Shown here piece by piece: positions 36,001 to 48,000 of a stretch of 64,000 nt of DNA (positions are counted from its first letter, which is position 1; each line of letters opens with the position of its first letter). The stretch spans positions 93,826,838 to 93,890,837 of the forward strand of contig NC_084485.1 of the NCBI RefSeq assembly GCF_030035675.1, given 5' to 3'. A model generated the notes under the pieces. That model was not told where the DNA came from, did not search any database, and was given only the letters and a program-made list of their open reading frames with translations. The DNA is from Rhineura floridana. Its lineage: Eukaryota; Chordata; Lepidosauria; Squamata; Rhineuridae. Made by a program: the position numbers and the translations under genes.

Positions 36001-39000
36001 GGGAAATAATATAATAGCCTTGAGTAAGTTGGCAGGGTGGAACTTAACAAGGTGTTTACAAAAATTCTCTTAATTTCTTTTAGATATTTAAAGAGTGTGT
36101 GTTTCTAGTTAGTTTTTACAAATCCTCAAGAAAAAGGATGTTTCCTTATCTACCAACATAAAAATTGGATAAAAAAATTACTAACACATCAGAATGTGTC
36201 AAATTTCACAAGGATAATTCATCAAGGGAAGAAGCAGAGCATCTTTCACATTGCTTACTGGGAACTCAAAGCTGAAATATGATGCAAACTGCCTTCCACC
36301 AGTCTGGAAAGGCTGATGGCATGGCTGAATCCTCCACTAACCTCCTTTCTCACACCCCTCAGCCCTAAAAGCCATCAGCACATGGCTGGGAGTGACGGCA
36401 GGAAAGAGGAACTGAAGACAAAATCACTTCCTTTGAAAAGAGTCAGTTTGCTTTAGAACAGCTGCACACCATCAATAATCAAACAGCATATCAGTGGCAT
36501 GCAAATTGTTATGTTGTTACCTTAAATCAAATCCAATGGCAAAAGAAACCAACTAATCCATTCACTACTGGGCTCACAATTTTTTTAAAAAATGGGGGAA
36601 AATTAGTTCTGCCTTCTTTCACCCTTACCTGCGGGGCTAGGCATGATAGGTGTTCCAGGAGGACCTCCGCCACCAGGGGGCCCCTGTTGACAAGATTAAA
36701 TACACATCAGAAACCACTGTGATAACATAGCCTGCAATAGGTCAGCCAGATCCTGCTGCTGTCAGCAACAATGTCTCACCTTGGTATTCAGCCAAGCATT
36801 AATCTCCTGCTAAAACCTTTGATGCACTCTTGTAGCCAAAGTGCAATTTCTTTGTTTAAGCCTCAGGAAAAATGGAGGTTTTACTGAGAAGTAGTGGGGG
36901 CGCATCTGTGCGAGGCACATATACCAAGTCTATCTGCCAGGGTAGTAACAGGGGGGCATTCTTTCTATAACCTTCACATCTGCAGAAGATGCAAACAGAA
37001 ATGGGAAACTTAGAATGCTGTAACGTACTTCTTAGATGTGTTAATGAGATGATCTTATTCTGGACCAATTAGGAATATACACTCAAATTCTTCAGCAATA
37101 CAAATGCAAATTATAATTACCACTCCAAACTTCATATGTTCTTAAGATCACTAAATGCTGTTACATGGGCCATTACCGCCAGTGCATCCTTCAGACAGAT
37201 GGGGTAGATAAGGCATCCCCCCCTACTTTTGAGGCATGGTCAAGGGGAGGGGGCTATAAAAATGCTTAATTCAGCCTGTCTGGTGAAACAAAAAGGAGCT
37301 TCCCCAGCAACTATATCTGTGGCTCAGAATGTTTAAAATTCTGGCATCACCCTAGAAGCGCATACATGAGACATTGAACAAAGTTTCACTGTGAGCATTT
37401 GTATCCTGAGATTAATCCAGGATTCATATTTGTGCATGCACAGAGCAAAATATTTAATCATATGACCCATAAAGAAATATGAACTTACCACATATGTACC
37501 AGGCGATGAAGAAGAGTATGGAATCTATAAAAATATCAGAATATAGGCATTACTTTTTCAAAGATACCAGTTTTGTAGAGAAATAAATCCTACACATGAT
37601 GACTGTTTAGGTCAAGAGTTCATAAAAATGAATTCCTAATTACGAGTCAATAACTCTTACCTGTATCCAGGAGACTGAGGCAACGCATATAACCCAGACA
37701 ATGTCATTTCAAAGACTTGCTGTTTTTAAACATTTTCAGAGAACCCAGTATAGGAGCAAAGGGGCACTGGAGCACCAAGCCTCCTTTCTAGGATGAGTTC
37801 CATTGGAAAGGGTAAGCAACACATTTAAATGAAGATTCAATAGCCTTCTTGAAACATTTTACATTAGGGTTGTGTATATGCACAAGGGAAGGCCATGGGG
37901 ATGAGCATGCTACTCTGCTCCCTAGCCACCAACGGAGGGCAAAGGTCTCAAGTGGGAAGCTTCCTGTACTTGTGGAGGGTCCCCACCCATTTTAGAGCCT
38001 GCTTTTTCAAGGTTGTAAAACACACGGGACCCTCCAAGAGTAGAGGAGAGTCTCTGCTTCAAACCTTCACCCTCCAAATCATAGGGGGTGATTGGAATGG
38101 TGTCTGGGGTGGGGGTGGAGCTAGTATGCTTGTTCCCTCATTATCCTCCCTCATGTGTTTACTTGCCCCTTACGCAGAATGCCCGAAGACGGCTAATGAG
38201 AGGAATTCAAGTACTGTGGGAAAAACAAATTATGAGGGTTAAATGACAAAAATGAAGGCATTCTAAAAACTGATACTTACTGAATTAGCACTGTTGGGAT
38301 TGGGCCAAGGTCTACCAGCTCCTGGACCCCTAAAGTTTGAAAGAAAACAAACCTTTAGCATGCACATGTTGGGGTCAAATGTAAGGACAGAGTAAAAATG
38401 TGAAACTGACATTATTTCCATATCTAGAATTGGAAGAACATCAATTGAAAGCCAGCAGCATGGAAGATGCCTTACATGTTAATCCCAGGCATGCCGGGCC
38501 CTAGAGAGTTGGGTGGAGGTCTCATTCCGCCGCCATAGTTCTGCAATGATAACCAAGGATCAGTCTACCATAACGAGAAGGGAAACCGGAGAAGAAAAGA
38601 GAAAGGAAAAAAAACAAACAAAAACGAGAGGGTTAGTTTGTGAAAATGAACTTTAAAAAAAAAGAGATGATGATAATGAACATACAGGCAAAATTACCAA
38701 CTTCAAAAAGTAAAACAGGGTGGCAGCATCTCTCAGTTTGCTCTTTGACCAGGAAAAGATTTAAAAACAAAACAAAGTTAGAAGCCACCCAAGTTTCCAT
38801 CTCATGGTAGGAATATACCAGGAATGCCCAATGGGCAAAGGCTTCTGGCACTGGCCAATGCAGACCAACAAGGGAGTAGCTAGCCCTGGAAAGTATGTAA
38901 GGTACTTATCTTGAAAAGTAATAAACAAAATAAAACAATTTCCCTGCCACATGAAGCCAAACAAGAGGTAGACATGAAGAATTAGATTACTTGCTTAGTG

Positions 39001-42000
39001 TGGGGGTGAGAGGATTGCATGGAAAGAAGCAGAAAAAATGTGGTGGGGAGCAGAACAGAAAGAAAAAGATTCTGTTTTAAGGAATACAATGCAATGAACA
39101 AGTGATGAGATGTTCAGAAGAAGGAATGCTGACAGCACAGAGGTTTGTAACCACTCCAAAATAAAGAGTGTTTAGTTACAATATAGAAATGCTGGTGTGT
39201 CACATAACTGCATGACTCTTAATTATTTTTTTAAAAAATACATGCACATGAAAGAGAAGACAATTCTTAGGCCAGAAAATTATTTTTCTTTCCCATTAAA
39301 CTTGATTGTCAAAAATCTTCACTTTCCGCATACAAACCAAAGTCAGAGCAGCCCTATATAAATTCTATGTATCCAAACTTCTGTTTATCTCAGTCTTCTG
39401 GGTCCCCTCCAAGTGATTCACAATCAATGAGATATTACAGTACTAGGTTGTACTTCTGCTTGTTTTGCAAAGGAGATCTAAAAGATGCAATCTGACAGAA
39501 AGGGACCCAATCTATCATGCTTGTGAAGCCCATACAATGCTAATGTTAGAGGGCTACAGATGAAAAGGTACTCTGCTTGTGGAAGAGAATACATGTGAGC
39601 ACTTGCTGAAACACCTGAAGAAGCCCCTTCCTCCCCACCTATCTGAAGCTATATAACTAGATCTAGGCAGCAGCTACGGATTCTGGTTTTCTTGGTTCCT
39701 GAAAGACAACCGACACTTGACTGGCTTCTTGGCTCTAGTCCAAACATGGCTGCCCTGCAGGGTATGAAATAGACTGCACAAAGAAATGCTTCTGTGTTGA
39801 GAGGTAGGTAAAAGCTGGCTCCTCTTCGAAAAGAGTTTAAATAATGACTGGAACTAGCCTGAATATTGTTTATAAGCTACAAATTTACCATCAAGGAATA
39901 GCTGTTCCCTGTATACCAAACAGAACCCTGCTGTGATTTCGTAGCAAGGTTCTCCCAGGAAACCTTGCTACTGAATGGAACACTCCTGCCTTCCAGTTGT
40001 CATGACTGAGGGCAGCCACAGCTGGCAAGAGGGATGCTGATGATTAACAGGTAAGTACAGTCCATACTCCTGGCAAGGAAACAGCCTACTTGACTGAATG
40101 CTAAACCAGAATCTTCATTTTCACAAGCTCCTATATGAAAGAACTTCCAAGACACCTGCCTTAAGCTGACTAGATGGCAGGACAAGTCACACGGTTCTTT
40201 CCTCAACTTTCCATTAACAACATGTTTAAACTTCACTTCTTACTTGCTGGGAACAGGGACCAACACTATTTGGAATGAGCGTCAACCACAAAAGGGACAA
40301 AAAGGATTTCCCCTAACTTCTCATCCACAGGAAGGTAAACAGGAGCTAGATACACAGAAGGCTCGTCTACACAGCTTTCATGCATGGCTTTATAAAGACA
40401 CCATGCAAACACACTTAGAACAGCTGCAAATTATATCACTGCAAATCCCTATGTGACCTCAACTCAGAAAGTTTAACAGATTGAAATTGCTACAAGAACT
40501 TAGCTTGGTTAGGATGGCAAGCACCTGGTTTCTCCAAGATGTACAGCACACCTAGAAGTTTTGAAACATTCTTTGTTTGGCTGATGCAACTGTAACAGAT
40601 GCAAGCTGTTGTAATAATACGTGAGGGACTATTAACAGCTTTGTACCCATCACTAACAGTGCCAGACCACTAAAATAGATAACAAAGCTATTGGAATCTA
40701 AGCTTGCCTAAGAAAAATTATGATGCAAACAGCTTTTTTCTTTCTTTCTTTCCTGGAGGTGTAGAGCATCAACAAGGCTTTCTAATAGACAAATTATTAC
40801 TTTGCACCAGTATCAAGAAGTTCAGTTATTTATCTTCCTCCTTTGCTTGATAAACTCACCCTCAGATGCTATACTACATTCTTCCCTATCTTGGAGCCTT
40901 CTCTTGGACTACAACTCCTACCATCCCTGACCATTGGACATCCTGGCTGGTGCTGATGGCAACATCTGAAGGGCCCAGGTTGGGGAAGGCTGCTGTATTA
41001 TGATAATAAATATTAATTTGTGTAAATGTGATGCAGAAGATTTAAATGTGGACTCATGGTGCACCCAATTATTTTCTTTGAAACAATGCAGTCACAGAGT
41101 TAACAAAATCTTTGAGCAAAGTTGGTCATAACACAGGGCTATTTGCAACTTGCTGTTTATCTGCCCAAAATTTAAGCCCTCTTCTGTACTTGCCTGTTAC
41201 GTCCTGCCACCCCTAGCATGAAAACAGATATCTGATTGAATGCCCTCTCCTCACACTTGCTGACTCTGAGATTAATTTACTAATAGGCAAAAAAAGTGTG
41301 GTTTAAGAACGTATCTATAGTCAACAGATATTTCTATCAAACTTTAAAAAGCAGGGAAATTGGACAGCTATAGTGAATGCAACAGGGGAGCAGGAGACCT
41401 GACTTCCTCTCTGAGATATTGTACTACCCTACAAATTGGTCAAAATGCAAACACCATTTGGGTTGGTCTTTCACAGTCCAATCCACTTCCTGTGTAGCTT
41501 GGAAGAATTTGGTAACATGTGCTTCTGAGCATATGGTGAGTGGTGGCAACCTGCCAACTCCAAATATGGAGAATTATATTTCTGTATGTTTGTTGGTGTT
41601 CTCCTTACTTTGCTTGTTTCCTGTGTTACTACTGTTTCACTTTGAACGATTTCAAATCGGCAGGGCCCGATAAACTTCTGTCCCTGGAAAACTGGTAGAA
41701 AGTATTATTAAAGCTAGATTAACTAAGCACATAGAAGAACAAGCCTTGCTGAAGCAGAGCCAGCATGGCTTCTGCAAGGGAAAGTCCTGTCTCAGTAACC
41801 TATTAGAATTCTTTGAGAGTGGCAACAAGCATATAGATAGAGGTGATCCAGTGGACATAGTGTACTTAGACTTTCAAAAAGCGTTTGACAAGGTACCTCA
41901 CCAAAGGCTTCTGAGGAAGCTTAGCAGTCATGGAATAAGAGGAGAGGTCCTCTTGTGGATAAGGAATTGGTTAAGAAGCAGAAAGCAGAGAGTAGGAATA

Positions 42001-45000
42001 AACGGACAGTTCTCCCAATGGAGGGCTGTAGAAAGTGGAGTCCCTCAAGGATCGGTATTGGGACCTGTACTTTTCAACTTGTTCATTAATGACCTAGAAT
42101 TAGGAGTGAGCAGTGAAGTGGCCAAGTTTGCTGACGACACTAAATTGTTCAGGGTTGTTAAAACAAAAAGGGATTGCGAAGAGCTCCAAAAAGACCTCTC
42201 CAAACTGAGTGAATGGGCGGAAAATGGCAAATGCAATTCAATATAAACAAGTGTAAAATTATGCATATTGGAGCAAAAAATCTTAATTTCACATATACGC
42301 TCATGGGGTCTGAACTGGCGGTGACCGACCAGGAGAGAGACCTCGGGATTGTAGTGGACAGCACGATGAAAATGTCGACCCAGTGTGCGGCAGCTGTGAA
42401 AAAGGCAAATTCCATGCTAGCGATAATTAGGAAAGGTATTGAAAATAAAACAGCCGATATCATAATGCTGTTGTATAAATCTATGGTGCGGCCGCATTTG
42501 GAATACTGTGTACAGTTCTGGTCGCCTCATCTCAAAAAGGATATTATAGAGTTGGAAAAGGTTCAGAAGAGGGCAACCAGAATGATCAAGGGGATGGAGC
42601 GACTCCCTTACGAGGAAAGGTTGCAGCATTTGGGGCTTTTTAGTTTACAGAAAAGGCGGGTCAGAGGAGACATGATAGAAGTGTATAAAATTATGCATGG
42701 CACTGAGAAAGTGGATAGAGAAAAGTTCTTCTCCCTCTCTCATAATACTAGAACTCGTGGACATTCAAAGAAGCTGAATGTTGGAAGATTCAGGACAGAC
42801 AAAAGGAAGTACTTCTTTACTCAGCACATAGTTAAACTATGGAATTTGCTCCCACAAGATGCAGTAATGGCCACCAGCTTGGATGGCTTTAAAAGAAGAT
42901 TAGACAAATTCATGGAGGACAGGGCTATCAATGGCTACTAGCTGTGATGGCTGTGCTCTGCCACCCTAGTCAGAGGCAGCATGCTTCTGAAAACCAGTTG
43001 CCGGAAGCCTCAGGAGGGGAGAGTGTTCTTGCACTCGGGTCCTGCTTGCGGGCTTCCCCCAGGCACCTGGTTGGCCACTGTGAGAACAGGATGCTGGACT
43101 AGATGGGCCACTGGCCTGATCCAGCAGGCTCTTCTTATGTTCTTATGTTTAACTGCATCCTAGAGTATTGAAGGAACTGGTTGAAGAACTCTCAGAACTG
43201 CTGTCTATTATCTTTGTGAAATCATGGAGGACTGGTGAAGTGCCGGATGACTGGAGGAGAGCTAACGTTGTCCCTATCTTCAAAAAAGGCAAAAAGGAGG
43301 AACCGGGAAACTACAGACCAGTAAGCCTAACATCAATCCCTGGAAAAACTCTGGAGCAGATTATAAATCTGTAAGCACCTAGGAAACAATGCAGTGATTA
43401 ATAGGAGCCAACATGGATTTATGAAGAACAAATCCTGCCAAACTAATCTTATCTCATTTTTTGATCGGGTAACCTCCTTGCAGACTGTGGGAATGCTGTA
43501 GACATAATATACCTCGACTTCAGCAAACCTTTTGACAAAGTGCCCCATGATATTCTAATTAGCAAGCTAGCTAAATGGAACAACTATCAGGTGGATCCAC
43601 AGTTGGCTCCAGAATGGTACTCAAAGAGTGCTTATCAATGGTTCCTTCTCAAACTGGGCAGAAGTAACGAGTGAGGTACCACAGGGCTCGGTCCTGGCCC
43701 AGTGCTCTTCAACATTTTTATTAACGACTTGGATGAGGAGGTACAGAGCATGCTTATCAAATTTGCATATGATACAAAATTGGGGGGCATAGCTAATACT
43801 GTGGAAGACAGAAACAAAATTCAAAGGGAGCTTGATAGGCTGGAGCATTGGGCTGAAAACAACAGAATGAAATTCAACAGGGATAAATGCAAAGTTCTAC
43901 ACTTAGGAAAAAGAAACCAAATGCACAGTTATAATATGGGGGATACTTGGCTCAGCAATACGACATGTGAGAAGGATCTTGGAATTGTTGTTGATCACAA
44001 GCTGAATATGAGCCAACAGTGTGATGTGGCTGCAAAAAAGGCAAATGCTATATTAGGCTGCATTAACAGAAGTATAGTTTCCAAATCGGTGAAGTATTAG
44101 TTCCCCTCTGTTCAGCACTGGTTAGGCCTCATCTTGAATACTGTGTCCAGTTCTGGTCTCCGCACTTCAAGAAGGATGCAGACAAACTGGAACAGGTTCA
44201 GAGGAGGGCAACAAAGATGATCAGGGGACTGGAAACCAAGCCCTATGAGGAGAGACTGAAAGTACTGGGCATGTTTAGCCTTGAGAAGAGAAGACTGAGG
44301 GGAGATATGATAGCACTTTTCAAGTACATGAAAGGTTGTCACACAGAGGAGGGCCGGGATCTCTTCTCGGTGGTCCCAGAATGCAGGATACGGAATAATG
44401 GGCTCAAGTTGCAGGAAGCCAGATTTTGACTGGACATCAGAAAAAACTTCCTAACTGTTAGAGCCATACGACAATGGAATCAATTGCCTAGAGAGGTAGT
44501 GGGCTCTCTGACACTGGAGGCGTTCAAGAGGCAACTGGACAGCCATCTGTCAGGAATGCTTTGATTTGGATTCCTGCCTTGCGCAGGGGGTTGGACTTGA
44601 TGGCCTTATAGGCCCCTTCCAACTCTACTGTTCTATGATTCTACAGAGAATCTAACCTAGAAAATTATATTTCTTTCATTATTAATCCTAGAAATCTGTG
44701 TCAAATTTATTTTTATTAATTTCAAAGCCTTTTTATTGGTCAGTGTCATATGATGGCAAAGGCAGCCTTTTGTGTTTCAAACTGGAGGTTATGTTCTATT
44801 TCTATTTTGAGTACAGTTGAATCTGAAACAGCAGTTTGATGTAAAATCAGACTGATTATAATATGTTGCTACTTAAACAATGACTCTGGCTGTTGCAAAA
44901 AACCAGCTTGGCCTGCCCAAGATGCATGATTTCAGCCTGCTATGCTTAAACTTAAGGAAAGGTGGGCATGGTCAATTAAAAACATAGAGCACACCTAGAA

Positions 45001-48000
45001 TGTTGCTAGAATGTATTTCACCTTCCACTGTTTTATCTTGTGCAAACTGAGACACTCCTCATGTCCACTGGAAACTGTTCTGCAGAAAACTCAGTGCCAT
45101 TACTCCACAATAGTTTTTAGAGTTTTTTTTAGTGTAACTTCTGCAGTATTCCTGTACTTCACATATTCACAGAAACAGACGCAAAAGAAGATGATTTACT
45201 GCAGGAAACATGCAAAGTAAAACTAAAATTGCTAAGTAAATCAAACATATTTAAAGTGACTGTCTGAACTGTATCAACTGTTTTAATATTGTTGCTTCCT
45301 CCCTGCTAAAACAAGATCAGCACAGCACATGTCTTGTTTCTGTTCTTTGAGCTAATTGCAGGTGTTGCCACCACTCACCCTATGCTCAGAGGCACGTTAC
45401 CAAATTCTTCCAAGCTACACAGGAAGTGGACTGTGAAAAACCAACCCAAATTGTGTTTGCATTTTTACAAAGTTGTAGAGCAGTACAATATCTCTGTGAG
45501 GAGGTCAGGTCTCCTGCTCCCCTGGTGCATTCACTATAGCTGCCCAATTTCCTGCTTTTTAAAGTATGATAGAAATATCAGTTGGCTATAGGTACATTCT
45601 TAAACTGCAAGGGTTTTTTCCCCCTATTAGTGAATTTCTCTGCTTCTTAATCTGGGAGCTAAGAAATGGGATGCTGTGCAAGTTTGCTGAGAATCGATTG
45701 ATCTTTTGAATGCTTACTGAGTTCAATGGGATTTGCTCCCCTGCAATCATGCTTAGGATAGGTGTAACTGACCACGGGGGGATGGGGATAGGGAGGGGAG
45801 GAGGGAGGGAGGGAGGGGGAGGTGATTAGGTTTGATCATTTGCATGCTTACTGAGTTCAGTGGGATTTACTCCTGTGCAATAATGCTTAGGATTGGTGAA
45901 AATGACCATGAGGGTGGGGGAAGGGAAAGGAGGAGGAGGGGAAGTGAAAGGAGGAGGAGGGGAAGTGAAAGGAGGAGGAGGGGGGAAGGAGGGGATTGGG
46001 AGGGGCAAGAAGGAGGGGATTGGGAGGGGAGAGGGCAGGTTTCTTTTGGAGGAGGAGGGAGGGCTGGAGTGGGCAGAGGAAGGAGGGGGAAGAGGGGAGG
46101 GGAACGATAGGAGAGGGGGAAGGCTGGTCTGATCATTTGCATGCTTATTGTGTTTAATGGGATGTACTCCTGTGCAATCATGCTTAGAACAGGTAAAACT
46201 GACCATGGAGGATGAGGGGACAGGAAAGGGAAGGAGGTGGGAGGGGATTGGAAGGGGATGGGAAGGGAGGGGTGAAGGAAGGGGATAGGAGGGAGGAGGA
46301 TTGATCATTTGCATGCTTTTTGAGTTCAGTGGGATTTACTCCTGTACAATCACACTAAGGATAGGTGAAACTGACCTGGCGAAGGGGCAGGGAGGGGGAG
46401 GAAGGGGAAAGGGAGGAAAGGGGAAGAGGGAGGAGATTGGGTGGGCGGGCACTGGGCAGAGGGAAAGCCCCTCTCCTTTCCAAAAGAAAAACATTCTGAA
46501 CAGTATCACTGTTTTTCAGGGTTCCCCCCACATCTTTATTCAACAGCAGGCACACAAATTTAAACCAAAGCTGTCACTGGCCACATCCAGACCAGACCTT
46601 TATTTCACTTTAGACAATCATGGATTCTCCCAAATTCCCCTCAAAGAGCTACAACCCCCAGAAGAGTGGCTGACTGTTAAACTTCTCTGACTGTTAAACA
46701 CTCATGTTCCCCCACCTGTAGTTCCAAATTGCTCCAACCATAGTTGGCTGTGATACCTGAATTGGACAATCTATGGTTAGTACTAGGCTCCAAACCAACT
46801 TCAAACCATGGTTACTAGTCATAGCTAGTGCTAACCACTGCTTTCCTGATTCAGGTGAGAGCACAACCTATGTTAGAGGAACCAAGATATGGAGAAAAGA
46901 ACTGGGGCATGGGAGTGGAAGGGGGGAATGCAAGCCTGCAGCACATTCCTGATCCCCCAAAATCCTGATTTGGAAGGATGTCTGAACTGAGCCACTGTAC
47001 AGAAAACTGATCCTAGAAGGGGTTTTAAAATTGTGTGCATGTGACCCTCACTAAAAAGTGGCTACTGGCTACTATTTACCCTGGAGTTGTTTTTTGACGT
47101 GCACCTATAACCACGTGGGGAGCTCATCAGCTCCAGCATGTGATTTTAGCATGCCTCAATCTAGAAATATGGAGGAACTGGAATGTGTTATGGTTATTAT
47201 TACCATATGGGTGGATGTTACAGAAAAGCCTCACCATGCAACGAATGTTACTAGTGACCAGCTTTCCATACATAGTTATATGCACATTGCAATAAGTGAC
47301 CATGAGTGAAATGATCATCTGTAACCACTCTAAGTGAAGTTAAAATTGGCCTCAATGTCCCTAAGGTTTAATATGGGAAAGTAAAGATAGGTATTTCAGC
47401 ATGTCAGGTTTCAGGAAGAAGCATGCTAAGAGAACAAGGAGAAAGCAGGATTGCAAGGGAGGGTCCATAGAGAGGCAGGAAGCCTGTGAAAGAAGAGATG
47501 CACATTCCTCAGTACCAGCAGTCAATACTATAACAGGTACATGCACATAATTCACCTCCATTACCTGATCCAACCAAGACTCAAACAAGAAATAACTGAA
47601 AAACTGGAAAGGACCTTATACCTGTCTTCCCCAACTGACTCCACCTCTTCCTTTGGAAGCTTGTTTTACAGTTTTGTGAACTGTTGGCCTAGAGAATTAG
47701 TCCCAACAAAATTCACAAAACAGACATATTGTATCATAATTAGGTATCTACAAGCAAGGGTTCTCTATGCACCCTACAAAGTTATCCAGATTTGTAAGGT
47801 TTAAACATGGAGGATTGGATTCAAAAGTAGCCTTCCACAAATGGAATAGATCTTTTCATCCTCAAAATGCTTTTGATCCAGCAGATGATCCCACTACTGC
47901 AAGTTTGTGTGTGTGTGTTTCCACAGGTTTCTCTTTCCCCCTCCAGCCCACTTCCCCCTGTTCTAGAGAGCCCCCAATTTGATTTGTAGAATGTCGCCTC

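Larger units (their letters stand above)
34122..38280 (-). other. SSBP3 introns between exons d and h
   Basis: Holds exons e, f and g. The intervening sequence looks unique, without recognised repeats apart from homopolymer runs (C run near 35698). Open frames at 35571-35900 and 37895-38242 have no motif or splice logic and are not supported. Confidence 0.5.
41270..46640. repeat. Composite repeat X, copy 2 (reverse orientation, interrupted)
   Basis: Block order is the reverse of copy 1: arm C (41275-41560), end of core (41560-41640), a CR1 insertion, rest of core (44645-45359), inverted arm (45360-45640), linker (45641-45700), minisatellite B (45700-46390) and part of block A (46430-46640). 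The core resumes across the CR1 insertion with the expected wording (GTTTC ... ACAGAGAATC), which shows the insertion came after X. It lies in the 10.5-kb SSBP3 intron. Confidence 0.8.

Noticed and set aside
37895-38242. 115-residue plus-strand frame in SSBP3 intron
   Set aside because: No recognisable domain, antisense to a conserved gene, ordinary chance length.
45826-46314. 162-residue Pro/Ser-rich frame, and the matching Gly/Arg-rich frames here and at 12206-12856
   Set aside because: Translation of the polypyrimidine/polypurine tracts of minisatellite B. The same happens in every frame.
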